Assembly (NCBI GenBank): GCA_963575745.1
Contig: CAUYUJ010014260.1
Span: 453,976 to 517,975, forward strand
Reading direction: 5' to 3'
DNA: 64,000 bases
Source: Prorocentrum cordatum
Taxonomy: Eukaryota > Sar > Dinophyceae > Prorocentrales > Prorocentraceae
Below are positions 21,811-32,315 of this stretch, piece after piece. Made by a program: the position numbers and the translations under genes. The number at the start of each line of letters is the position of its first letter. Positions within the stretch are counted from its first letter, which is position 1. The notes beneath the pieces were generated by a model. The model did no database searches. It was not told the DNA's origin and worked only from the letters and a program-made list of their open reading frames with translations.

Positions 21811-22652
21811 TGTCCACTCCAAGAACACCCAAAAGCTCTCCAATGCGTTCCGAAATATGGCCGAAGGCCGCCCACAACATTCTTCAGAGTCGCACCTGGC
21901 CTGGTTTCGAGGATACTCTCTACAGCATGCCCGAGCACGGGCAATCAAAGTCCTGAGAAGGACTGGAGCGAGGAACGGGCGGCGGCAGGAAACGCATGTC
22001 GGCCAAAAATCGTGGCCCCACCTGAATGTAAATCTTGCTGTCTTTATGAGCTCCAATGACCTCGGAGCACACTTTAGGCAAGTAGCCTGTCAGCAAGTAT
22101 TCATGCGTAGCACCGCCTCTGCGCATATACAGACTAGGCCGAGATGCACGCGCCCGATTCTCGCAGGCCAGTGCGAACAAGCAAATGACAGGCACGAGGA
22201 GACGAGGGCCATGAACGCCCGTCACGCTGCAGCTGCATGCGAATGACCGCTCCCTCAAGCGGGCCATCTAGTTACATCGTCTCTCGTGCTCCCTTTTTGA
22301 CAGGCTGTCCTTGTCTATGGCAACGACATTATGCTCTGACGCAAGGCTAGAGCTGAGATCATGCGCGCCAGAGTACTGCTGGCGCCAGGTGCTGCACCAA
22401 ACTCAGTGCAACGTTAGCTTGGCTCCTGGTGGCACCCTCGGCCCACAGCAAGGTAAACTTGTAATGTGACATCCGCGTCTTCCCATTGAACGGCAACGGC
22501 AGATTCATGGCGTTAAGATGGCCGACAAACTGCTGGCTGCTCGACGGAATCTAGCAAGAGCGGCAGCGCCGATCTGGGCATCTTGCAGCTTCCCCAGGCC
22601 AGCTTTGGCCGTGCGTCTCTCGGCGGGGCTAGACCGCTTCCCCTTCCTTCAG

Positions 22653-22991
22653 GCGCGACGGCGCGTCCGCGGGGTTCCGAGCAGATGAGGTGAACCCAAA
22701 TGCTGCCCGCGCGCCCATCGCCAGCTCCCAGGCCGAGAAGCTGCGCACAACCTTGTTGAGCTGACTGCTGCTTGAGCGGTGCTTTGAGAGCGCACCGATG
22801 TTGACCATGCTGTCGAGGAGGTGCAAGAAGACGCGCTGCTGTCGGCCCAACGATCGAGCACGCCATCGAATCATCATCAGCGCGCCCTGGCACTCCAGTA
22901 CATTGATATGCGCAGGAACATCCCACACCAGCTGTCGCGCCTCACGCCATTGCCAAAGACCTGCATCAATCTCTTGCCGAGGGAAAACTTT
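22653..22991 (-). other. RNase H domain, C-terminal portion
   Basis: AHINVLECQGALMMIRWRAR supplies the catalytic Glu, FLHLLDSMVNIGALSKHRSS the second Asp, and SARNPADAPSR the final Asp. This is the order and spacing of retroelement RNase H after its first strands. Together with 24621-24737 it makes one domain split by roughly 500 residues of methyltransferase, linker and DUF4326. Confidence 0.75.
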
Positions 22992-23117
22992 GCTGAGCTC
23001 CTCAGAGCTCCCGTCACCACGACGGTCCGCACCATTGCTGTGGCTCGCCATCACAAGGCCCATCACCAGCCTACGCGAGACATCCGCATCACGCCAGGAC
23101 GTAGCATCGCGTTTGGC

Positions 23118-23354
23118 CAGCTCTGCAAGCAACACATCTGCATGACATGCTTCGGACTGACTGCAGTGGCAGACCAGCTTGGCACCGCGCAGGTCCTCCA
23201 GGCGGCGAAGCAGCTCGGGCTGCTTGCGCAGCCATCCAGCAAACAGCGCCACCGCGTCCTCGCGGGAGCAGCTCGGGCCCACTGCGAACGGGTTGCCGAA
23301 ACACGACGGGGCGAGGCCCCAGCGCCGTGAGCCGCGGCCGACGTAGACGAGCCT
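23118..23354 (-). other. DUF4326 domain
   Basis: The segment LVYVGRGSRRWGLAPSCFG, NPFAVGPSCSREDAVALFA, then LRGAKLVCHCSQSEACHADV matches the pattern of DUF4326: an opening GRGS, a GNPF block and a closing C-x-C...CHadvL block. The biochemical role of this family is not known to me. It lies between the methyltransferase and the second part of RNase H in the same frame, so it is part of the polyprotein. Confidence 0.75.
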
Positions 23355-23588
23355 GTTGGCCGCCGCCGGCGCCGCTGCGGCGGGTTCCTCGCCCGCCTGC
23401 TGCTGCTCGGCCGATGCGGCTGCGCTGCAGGCCATCAGCTCGCCGCGGACCTCCGCGTCGACCTCCACGCGGCTGCGTCGCAGCGAGGTGACGTCGCCAG
23501 CCCACAGCTTCCGCCCGCCAGCCCAGGCCCGAGCGCTCTCGTGCAGCTCGGAGAAGGGCGGCACCGCCACAAGCAGCCCAGCCGCAAC

Positions 23589-24596
23589 AGCCCAGTGCGC
23601 CAGCAGCCACGCCACCACCTCGCACTGGAACGAGTTGCCGATCAGCGAACGCCTCAGCCCCTCGTACTTGCCGGGCTCAGCCTTCGCCGCGCTGCTGGTC
23701 ATGCAGGGCACGGTGTGGCCTTCGGCGAAGCCCATCAGCTTCTCCCTCATCACCGCGTCAGGAGGCGCGATCCGTCCGTCAGGCTAGTGAATGCACCACC
23801 TGTCACGGAACTGGTATGGCGGCGCCGCAAAGGCCGCCTCCTCCCAGCGCGTCAGCTCAGCAGCCGTGCACTCCCCGATGCCCGCAGGCCTGGGGCGCGG
23901 CTGCGAGCGCGGCGTCCAGCGAACGAACGCAGGGAGGGGCTCGTCACCCTCCGCTCCAGGGCAGCGCGCGCCAGCCGGCAGCCACTCCTCGAGCGGCGGG
24001 CGCTCCACCTCCAGCGACACGCGGCACAGGCGGCGAGAGGCGCCGTCCTTGGTCAGTACCATCACGGTCTTGGCCTCGCACGACGGCAGCAGGTCCCAGG
24101 ACGGCCAGTAGAGACGAGGACGCCTCACCCAGCCAATGTCCCCAGCCTCAACCTCCAAGGGAATCCGCTCGAACAACCCGCTGAGGTGAAGGACGTCGGA
24201 CTCTGCCATTGATGCCACATTTCCCCCAAGGAAGTCAACGCTCACCTCGGGCATGGCCGCGCGCAGGCCTCGGATGACCCTCGCCATGTGATCGACAAGC
24301 GAGGCGCGCGAGTCCGACGAGCCCTTGCGGTCGACGTTCAAGCTCGTGTAGATCTGGCATGGGAAGCCGCCAGTGACCACCGCGCGGGCGATGCGGCCAC
24401 GGGCCCGCAGCAGACCAGCCAGGGCAGCAGGGTCAGCAGATGTAACATCTCCGAGGTGCTGCGTGCCAGGGTAAGCGCGCCGCGCGACGCGAACCGCCTG
24501 CGGGTCCACCTCGAACGACAGGTGCACCGCTGGTACCAGGCCCAGTATCTCGAAGGCTCGGCGTCCGCCACCGATACCATCAAAGACGGTGATCAG
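23589..24596 (-). other. C5-cytosine DNA methyltransferase domain
   Basis: Motif I is LITVFDGIGGGRRAFEILG (cofactor binding). It is followed by SFEVDPQAVRVARRAYPG, GGFPCQ (motif IV with the catalytic Cys), GGNVASM in place of the ENV motif VI, RRPRLYW (motif VIII), a target-recognition-like stretch ending PPYQFRDRWCIH, and, after the in-frame TAG, KLMGFAEGHT and RRSLIGNSFQCEVVAWL (motifs IX and X). Length, about 336 residues, fits a complete bacterial-type enzyme. Two changes argue against activity: Gly in place of the ENV Glu (codon 24222-24224) and the stop codon. In live copies it could methylate element or host DNA. Confidence 0.85.
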
Positions 24597-24620
24597 GGCG
24601 GTCTCCTCCTCGCAGGCGGC

Positions 24621-24737
24621 GTTAGCGGGCCGCTGGCGCCTGCCCGCAACGACGCGCCCGCGCTCGGTAAGCGCCGTGCTGTACACCACGGCTTCAGCGG
24701 CCTCCGACGCGTCCGACGCCGTCACCAGGTGATCGAC
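24621..24737 (-). other. RNase H domain, N-terminal portion
   Basis: The segment LVTASDASEAAEAVVYS gives the first strand of RNase H with the first catalytic Asp (D-A-S). It is followed by about 25 residues and then by the methyltransferase start rather than by the rest of RNase H. Confidence 0.65.
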
Positions 24738-24770
24738 ATCGAGCCTCATGTCGGCCACGCAGAGCCCCAA

Positions 24771-25808
24771 CAGGGCTAGGCACATCAGCAAGTCCTCGAT
24801 CACGCTCACGCTGAAGCGGCCTCCACAGCGCGGGTCGTTGAGCCACTTCCAGGTGTAAGCGAAGCTCGCGGCCAGCGGGCGGCGGAAGCAGTGCGCGCGA
24901 ACCCAGCGCCCAAGAAGAATACGTATCAATCGCATGCTGGCTCGCCTCTTGCCCAGAACCCAGAGCGTGAGGCTGGCCATCTCAGTAATGCATCCTGCAG
25001 GTGGCCGACGGACACCCTCAACACTGTCAACAAGCTTGCCCAGAGTGGTGGCGCGCACCACGCGGTGCAGGTCCTTGCCCGGGGAGCCAGGTGACCCTGC
25101 TGCCTCGTAGCAGACTCGAGCGTCAGTGAGCAGCTCGGGGACCGTCCCGCGTAACTTGTCGGCCTCAGATTTGTCGACGATCTCGGCGATCTCTAAGTTG
25201 TCGATGTACACCATCCAAGCAGGCGGGCAGGGCTTCTCTGCGCCAGTCGGCAGGCGGCGGCGCCGGGTAATCTCGCAGCTGGGGCTCAGGCCGCGAGGCA
25301 CCGCGCCGCTGCGGCGCAGCATGTTGCGATGAAGGTGAGTCGTGACCCCAGCCGCGCTGATCCAGCCCATGCCGATTACCCGCAGGCAGATGTGGGTAGT
25401 GCCGCCGTCCTTGAGGCCCAGTAGGCGCGACGGCACGGGCGGCCCGATCACCATGTGCGGCCACCGCGGCGGCGGTGCACGGAAGACGTAGAAGAAGGCC
25501 TTCCTGTCGGCACCGCTCCACAGCAAGTCCTCGGACTCCGTCAAGACCAGGCCGTTCAGCTGGCTCATCGTCGGCATCTCGGGCGCGTCGCCATCGATGC
25601 ACTCCTGGCAGGCGTTCGACGGGATCAGATTGGTGATGAGCCTGAGCACGGGCCTCAGCATCCCGTCCTGGCACTTGACAGGGGCGTCGTGGGCCTTCGG
25701 AACGCCAAAAGCTCCGTTCAGCAGCGGCGACCCATCCCGGCACGCGATGTCAGGCGCGGAGATCGGGCCGACCATCCCGCGCTCATGAAGGGCCTCAACG
25801 ATGCGATA
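24771..25808 (-). other. Reverse transcriptase domain of the retroelement
   Basis: Motifs in order: GVPKAHDAPVKC, LRPVLRLITNLIPSN, motif A SGADRKAFFYVFRAP, motif B VIGMGWISAAGVTTHLHRN, motif C MVYIDNLEI, and later a LGKLVDSVEG segment. Motif C has YIDN where most reverse transcriptases have YxDD. Asn in that place looks typical of this dinoflagellate family rather than a defect, but this comes from memory of the family and needs an alignment. Confidence 0.75.
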
Positions 25809-27166
25809 CCACTCGCCTTCCGAGGCCCAAACCCGCGCCGAAGTCGGCGCCGCGCGGCGCAGCGCAGGCGGCGGCAGCACCAGCCCAGGATCCAGCAACG
25901 CGTCCCGCACGAAGCCCGTCGCGACGTCGGCCGCCTCAATCGAGGCCGCCACACCAGGCGGCGGTAAGCCGTCCAGCACCTGCTCCAAGGTCAGCTTGTG
26001 AGGCGCGGTGATCTCGGCGCCACCGTAGCCGATCTCGCAGTCCTTCAGGCGGTCCTCCGCAGGCAGGCTGGTCTCGATGCGCGTCGCCAGGTGCAGGCGG
26101 CGGCCCAGGGCCGCCAAGGCTGCCCGCTGAGCAGCGTTCGGGCGCCTGCGGCAATGGCGCGCGAACTTCAGCGAGCGAAAGCCTGCCTCCCAGTTGAGCG
26201 CCAGCACCGTGACAACCAGCCTGCAGTGGAGTGCCTCCCAGTTCAGGTCGCTGAGGTCGTCGCCGTCGCGCACGACGTCGGTCTTCACGATGGCAGGGTA
26301 CGGTAACGGCAGCAAGTCACACTGCAGCCGACCTCCCATGGCGGCCATATGCTCGCGCAGCTGAGGTTTGAGGGAGTCGCGGACGTAGCGACCGAACGAA
26401 CCGGGGACGTCCCTGACGAGGTTGAGCAAGATCGGGCCCACGTCATAGGGCTCACGGAGCAAATCACCAGCAGCGCCAGCAAGTTCTCTCCAGTCCTTCA
26501 GAGGATCGTGTCGAGAAAAATCATCATCAGCAGTGGGAGATGGCGATCCCAGAGGGGCAGCAGCGCAGTGGTCAGGTAGCGAACGAGACGGCGAGGCCCC
26601 AGGCGGTCCGCGCGGCGCAGCAGCCTGCAAAGGAGCGGCCGCTGCAGCCCGGGCGTCATCAGCAGGGGCATCGTCGCCATGCGCTCTCACCGCGCCGCCG
26701 CCGGGGGGCCAGCCCTGCGGCCGCCAGGCGGGCGAGGCCGCGAGCCGTTGGCTCTCCCTGCGTTGCGTCCCCTGCCGCCGCGGCGTCTCGGGCGACCGCG
26801 CCCTGCTCCCTGGGGCGCCGCCGCCGCCGCTGCTGGCTCGTCCTGCCTGAAGGTGTGGCGCTCGGGGCTCCCCGCCAGCACAACTCGGCGCGGGTGAGGG
26901 CTGTCCCCTCGGGGGGTCCGCTCCGCCTGAGGGGGCGGAGTCCGCGCGCGGGGGCCTGAGGGCGCTGCGGCGGGCCCCTCCTCGGCCCGAGGCGCTGCGG
27001 CTGGCGACCCTGGAGCGCGAGCGGGGCTGCCCCCTCGGAGCGGGAAGTAGCGGAACCGTCCGCGGCCTCGACCCTTGCCCTTCCCGCGCGAGAGTTCCCG
27101 CGCTGGCTGAGGCGCGGGTCGAGAGGGGGAGCGCGGCCGTTGGCCCTCCCGCGCCCCCCCCTCGGG

Positions 27167-28779
27167 TCACCCGCGCCCCTGGCCGCGGCCGAACGCCCCG
27201 AAGGCTCCGCGGCTCTTGGCATCCTCCAAGCGCCTCCGCAGCAGCGCCGAGCGCCGCGCCAGATCCTGCTCGTCCATCGACGCCAGCGACGGCCTCGCGT
27301 CTGGGACAATCTCGAGCTCGCTCGCAACCTGCCAGCCCGCGTCCGACAGAGAGAGCTCTAGCGCCTTGAACCTCTGCATCAGCACGTCGCTCTCAACTGC
27401 GGCAGAGCGCCGCTCTCCAACTGGTCCAGCGCTGTCGCCAAGGTCTGGAGCTCGCGCACCGTGTTGATCCGCAGCTGGGACACGGCGTGGTGGCCGAACA
27501 CGATGGCCTGCAAGTAGCCGACCACCTTCGGCCTCGTCTCGGAACCGTCCGCCCCCTCCCGCAGGCCCATGGCGCGGGCGATGTTCTGCATCGCCTCGTC
27601 GTAGAGCGCGCCGGGCTGTCTCTCCGCCAGCAGCCGTGCGCTGCCGCCGCGGGAGGGGGCATCTCGAAAACGCGGCTCGCCTTCGCCGTCGCTGCGGCTG
27701 CCAGACTCGCTGCGAGCCCGTCGCCTGCCGCGGCCAGCCACGCCGCGGCCGCCACCGCCTCCGACCGCAAGCGCGCGGGCAGCTGCTGCGGCTGCTAGGC
27801 GGTCGGCGGCGGGTCCGCCAGGGATGGGAGCGGGGCCGCCTCGACCAGCTCCACCACCACGGCCGCCGAAGGCGCTCGGCCGCACCCAAGGCTCCACCAG
27901 GCCGTGCGTCGAGCGCAGCCGAAGCCACTCCACGTGCAGGACGGCGCGCCCTGCCTGCGCAGGCTCGTCACACCGCGCAGGCCCCTGCGCGCAGAGGTGC
28001 AGCAGCCCAGCAGGACCGCCGCCGCGCGGAGGGAAGGCGCCGTCAAAGCGCATCGCCTCAGCAGGCAGGGACGCGCCTCTGAACTGCGCGCTCAGATACT
28101 GGCCTCCAGCACCGGGCACGCCTACCTCGTCGATCTCGAACAGTGCGGTCCCGCTGATCGCCCCTGCCACGTCGTGGGTCGGCAGCTCGACGGCCAGGCC
28201 CTGGCGCCAGTTGGCCCCGACGAGGGCGGCTGCCTGCGCCCAGGCCCCGTCGACGAGCCCGCCAAGCTGCGCTCCTGCAGCTGGGGCGACCGCACCTCCC
28301 AACACGCCGAGGGCAGCGCCCGGTCCTGCGGGCCCCGCGCCTGGCCGCGCGCCCGCGCCTCCAGCTCCGCCAGCGCCAGCAGCGGCCAGCGCGCCAACCA
28401 GCGCCGCTCCGACGCCGCCACCGCCGCCGCCGCCAGCGCCGTCGCCAGGCGCCCCGAGGGCAGGGGGGGGCGCGCCCGCGGCGCCCGCGCCAAGGGCTCC
28501 AGGCAAGCCAGGGGAGCCGCCGAGCCCTGGCACCACCGGCGTACCAGCCGCGCCGCCTCCAGCGCCTCCGCCAGCTGCACCTCCACCCGCGGGCGCGAGG
28601 CCGCCTCCGGGGCCGACGGGCGCACCTGCCGCTCCAGCAGCCGCACCTGCGCGCCCGCGACCGCGCCGTCCTCCGCCATGTCCAGCGCCTCGGCCGCAGG
28701 CGGCAGCGGGAAGCACAGGAAGAGCCTTCGCCTTCGCCTTGGCCTTGGCCTTAGCCTTGGCCTTGGCCTTAGGCGGCAT
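27167..28779 (-). pseudogene. Gag-like protein of the retroelement, frameshifted
   Basis: Starts with ATG and a Lys-Ala repeat (MPPKAKAKAKAK) encoded by AAGGCC hexamers, followed by a very Gly/Ala/Pro-rich stretch. A more complex region follows (AVELPTHDVAGAISGTALFE, LHLCAQGPARCDEPAQAGR, HVEWLRLRSTHG). Its end, VGYLQAIVFGHHAVSQLRIN then RELQTLATALDQLESG, changes frame near 27.40 kb into DVLMQRFKALELSLSDAGW and VASELEIVPDARPSL. This C-terminal pattern is shared by many dinoflagellate retroelement proteins. The change between frames could be decay or programmed frameshifting. The expected role is packaging of element RNA. Confidence 0.55.
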
Positions 28780-29053
28780 CGGGCGACAAGGTCGACAGAG
28801 CCGAAATCTGCGCCGCCAACAGCCGCGCCTGCTCAACCAGCAGCGCCCGCTCCTGCGGTGCCAGCCGCGCCTCGCGCGCCCCCTGCCGCGCCAGCGCGAG
28901 GAGGTAGCGCAACTCGCGCACCTCCAGGAGCGCGCCGCCTTCCGCGAGGGCCAGACTTTCGCCCTCGGCGAGGCGCCCGGTGCACCAGCCGCAGATCCGA
29001 GGCTGCTGGGCCCGCGGGGCGGCGAAGCGCGCGGTGGCGCAAGCAGGGGGCAT
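28769..29053 (-). CDS. Short upstream frame overlapping the Gag start, unknown
   Basis: A 94-codon ATG frame at the 5' end of the methyltransferase retroelement. It contains a CGWC pair (PRICGWCTGRL), then an Ala/Leu/Arg-rich probably helical stretch (ELRYLLALARQGAREARL). It ends 11 bases inside the Gag-like frame. It may be the true N-terminus of Gag joined by a frameshift, or a separate small protein. No function is assigned. Confidence 0.35.
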   Translation of the reverse strand: MPPACATARFAAPRAQQPRICGWCTGRLAEGESLALAEGGALLEVRELRYLLALARQGAREARLAPQERALLVEQARLLAAQISALSTLSPDAA

Positions 29054-29075
29054 CCCAGGCCCTCAAGGCCCTGAT

Positions 29076-29150
29076 CCACAAAGGCTGCCATGCATTCTGA
29101 TGCGGCCAACGTTCGCTCATTACCCCTCCGCCCACACATTGACCGTAAAC
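29076..29150 (+). repeat. Right end of the interrupted 489-bp repeat unit
   Basis: From CCACAAAGGCTGCCATGCAT through CACACATTGACCGTAAACGT the sequence equals the right part of the units at 20.9 and 21.4 kb. It then diverges near the point where a unit would end. Confidence 0.8.
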
Positions 29151-31699
29151 GTGTTCATACACATATCCGCATTCCTGTGTTCGGTGAATGCAAGACGTCG
29201 CACTTGACGCACGAACTTCATGCTCGCTCCAACGCATGCGGTCATACTTTTTTGCACAGCGCTTGCGATTTAACTTGGAAGTGTGGGCTACGATGCTTTG
29301 AAGCGCTCGCGCTTGCTTGAATAATTAATTGAAGGGTTTGCGCTTGATTGTGTCCAACGCGTGCGTTTGCTGTTTGCCTCTTCCTGGGTTCCACCATCGT
29401 TATTGCTCGAAGCACTTGCGCGCGAAAGTGGTAGTGTGGGATGCGATGCATTGAGGCGCTTGCGCTTGCTGGTTAGATGGATCACAACGCGAACCGCTTG
29501 GCTGGTTGCAGCGCATGCGGCTACTGTTTGCCCTGAATCTGGGACTCCTCCAAAGGCCCCCCTGTGAGATGTTTACAGACAAGCAACCATTCCAACGCTG
29601 CCGCATGCCCCATGCATCCATCGCGACACCGCCCCAGCAGTGGCACAGTCCACGTGACGGAGATGCCTCACTGGAACCCAGCGCGCGAAAAAGGGGACCG
29701 CGGAAGCCGAATGCGAGGCCGCCCGCCCACCTCCTGAAGAAACCGCACCTCGAGCTTTGGGCCCTGGCAAGGGGCTTGGCAGTGAGGGCGCAGGCTGCCG
29801 TGGAGGCTGGCATCGGGGGCGCCTCTGCCGCGGCGGCCTGGGGCGCTGCCGCGACCGCGGGGTCGGAAAGCAGCTCGGCCCCTCCCCTGTCAAGTTCGGC
29901 CGTCCGGGCGGGGATTCCCGAGGGCGATGGGTTGGCTGGGCGCAGGAGCGCGAATGCGCGCTGGATCTCGCCCGCGTCTGACAAGGTGACCGAGCGCGCC
30001 CGCGCGGCGTGCAGGGGGCCATGGACAACTCCAGCGCGGCCTACCGCACGCACAACGACGCGCACAGTTCCAACCAGGACGGCGGGGGTGCATCCGAAAA
30101 AACACACTGCGTGCCCGCGCCGACGATTTGTGAGCTGCGCCCCTTGCCCCCCACCAGGACACGTGAAGCAACGGGTTGCTGAGGGAGGCTTCACAGGCGA
30201 GAGGCGCGCGTTCTGTCGGGGCCCGCGCCTTGGCATCGCATCTTTGGGCCAAGATGGGGATTGCAGAAAAGGGGGCGAGGGGCCGGTCGGAAATGTAGTG
30301 TTGTTTGCGAGTATGTATGTATATGTATATACAGAAAAGGGTATATATATAGTACACAGATATATCGCATTCTCAAAATGCATAAGTCCATGTATGTATG
30401 TACGTACGTACGTGCGTATGTATAAATATAGCGCTTACGCTGCCCACCCCGACACAATTGTCCGGCGCGTTGCGCCCGCCGCGGCCCCTCGCTGATTTGC
30501 CAGCGCCGCGCGCTTGTGCCACTCGGCGCGCAGCGCCTGCCCGGGGCCCCATCAGCGCTCTGCGCTGCGCCCACGGCGTGGGCTCCGAGCTTCTTGTCGA
30601 GGGGCCCCCCAAGGCCGCGGTCGGTGATGCGCGAACTGAAAGCAGCTGTGGCTCGAGGGCATCCTTCGCGCTCCTTCGCACTTGGTCGTCCAAGCCCTCT
30701 GCGCATCAAGGTGGTCTGCGCTCCTTCAAGCCCAGCCGATGTTCGTCGAGGTGAGTGAACGACACACTGACGCGAGTTCCACATTTTGGAAACGATCTGC
30801 TCTCCGGGCCCTCCGACCGCTGAACTGCTGTAGGCGTGCAAACACGACTGTGCGCAGAGCTGGAGCATCAGAACCAGATGTTGCAAGCCACCAGCGCTCC
30901 ACCCGTGCAGCGGATGGACGCCACCTTGGGGAAGCGGCTGCGCGCGGCGGCGACGCGAGATCTGCGCTTCGGAGACCACAGACCCTCCACCCGTGCAGCT
31001 GCTGGCAGACCCCAACTTCAGAAGCACGAGTGGTGCGGAGCTCTCGAGCGAATCGCCCAACCTGCCCTGCCGGCACGCCTGGTGGCGCGACAGTGAAGAC
31101 TCCTTGGAAACGGAGAGCGGTTGGAGGAATCCACTTCGTGGGGTGGCGATTCGGGGAGTGGCTCGGCTGCTGTGGCGTTCGGGGATTGCTCAGAAATCTG
31201 GAATAATTGGCGGACGCCTTCCAGCAAGATTTCTGAGGCTTCCTGGATACCGCGACCATGCTCGTACGTAGCCGCTGGCGGAAAACACGCCATCAAGCGT
31301 GCGCGGAAGTCTTCGCGGCTTGCACCCTCGAAATGGGGTCCTGACTTTCTACGCGTAGAAATCAGGAGTAATCGAATCAGATGGTGTGAGCGAGGAACCG
31401 GTGCATGTCGAGATCCCCTCCTCCAGTTTGCTGCTGCACTCGTCAACCTTCATATGCCCCTTCTCGACTCTCGCCAACCTCTCCGTGACCCTGGTCACTT
31501 CTGCAGTTCTAAGCATGACGCCCCCCCACTGCTGCGTCCGTGGGATTAGCGGAGCCATACGCATCTCAAGAGTCCACACTGGCAGGCCATCGTCGACAGA
31601 CGTCACCACAATGAGCTCGTGAAAATACCGATTAACAGGTTTCACAAATACAACAATAATACACCTCCCTCCTCCTCCCCACCTTCCCTCTCCCCTTTC
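29151..31699. other. No gene seen
   Basis: 29.2-29.5 kb has loose repeats of GCGCTTGCGCTTGCT and GATGCGATGC. 30295-30430 holds TATGTATGTA and ACGTACGTACGT microsatellites with an AT-rich patch. The long frames near 29.5-30.5 kb on both strands are in GC-rich sequence and show no domain. Confidence 0.5.
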
Positions 31700-32315
31700 C
31701 GCTTCTCTTTCCCTCCATTCTCGTCGTCGTCGTCGTCGTCGTTGCCTTCGCCGTCCTCCTCCTGCCCCGTGGAGTCGCCACCATTTGAGGACGACCCCCT
31801 GGGCCCCCGAAGCCCGCCAGAACATCCCGAGACGCTGAGAATCATTCTAAATCTCCTCAACCCTGGATCCTCGGACTTCCATCCCCAAGGGGAGCTGGTG
31901 ACCTGGCATTGCCTGCTCTCCTTTCTTCCACGAGAAGCGCCGGAGAAGGGGGGCGACAAGAGGACAAGAAGGGGGGCATAGCCCATCGTGACCCCGGCCA
32001 TGTGCGCGGACGAGGGGGGGAACACGGGACGCACTGCAAGAGGAAGCGGGGGCAACGACGCCTCACAGATCGATGTCCCCGGCCATGGTAACTATCCAGC
32101 CCCGCTCCCCCCAGCGGTAGGAGGAGGAGGAGGAGGAGGAGGACGACGACGACGAAGACGACGACGACGAGGAGGAGCAGGAGGAAGGAGGAGGAGGAGG
32201 AGAAGGAGGAGCAGCAGGAGGAGGAGGAGGAGGAGGAGAGGAGGAGCAGAGGAGGAGGAGGAGAGGAGGAGAGGAGGAGGAGGAGGAGGAGGAGCAGGAG
32301 GAGGAGAAGAGGGGC
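31700..32315. repeat. (TCG)n/(TCC)n and (GGA)n tracts
   Basis: A pyrimidine triplet tract at 31670-31765 (including GTCGTCGTCG) and a purine tract at 32110-32312 (GGAGGAGG with GACGAC inserts). All long frames here are products of these tracts. Confidence 0.85.

Larger units (their letters stand above)
22629..26680 (-). pseudogene. RT / C5-methyltransferase / DUF4326 / RNase H polyprotein
   Basis: A helical N-terminal part (RRPL-like RPLLCRLLRRADRLG, from the ATG at 26680) changes frame near 26.50 kb into the main frame at KDWRELAGAAGDLL. The main frame then runs to a TAG at 23784-23786. Past that stop the same frame stays open to 22629, and the methyltransferase continues across it, so the TAG is a substitution (CAG to TAG would restore Gln). 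Domain order: reverse transcriptase, RNase H first strand, methyltransferase, DUF4326, RNase H remainder. At least one frameshift and one stop make this copy inactive. Related proteins with RT and a DCM-type domain are common in Symbiodiniaceae gene models. Confidence 0.75.
21811..29075 (-). mobile_element. Retroelement with embedded C5-DNA methyltransferase
   Basis: About 7.3 kb on the minus strand, lying inside the third 489-bp repeat unit. Order from its 5' end (29.08 kb): a short upstream frame, a Gag-like protein (28.78-27.17 kb), a polyprotein with reverse transcriptase, the first strand of RNase H, a C5-cytosine methyltransferase, a DUF4326 domain and the remainder of RNase H (26.68-22.63 kb), then about 0.8 kb of non-coding sequence. 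No integrase, tyrosine recombinase or clear terminal repeat is visible. The reverse transcriptase and RNase H recall the DIRS/Ngaro type. The copy is decayed. Ends are approximate and about 90 bp of the repeat unit is missing at the insertion. Confidence 0.75.

Noticed and set aside
21811-29075. A bacterial restriction-modification system for the C5-methyltransferase
   Set aside because: The methyltransferase is in frame with reverse transcriptase and RNase H, with no restriction enzyme or bacterial gene context.
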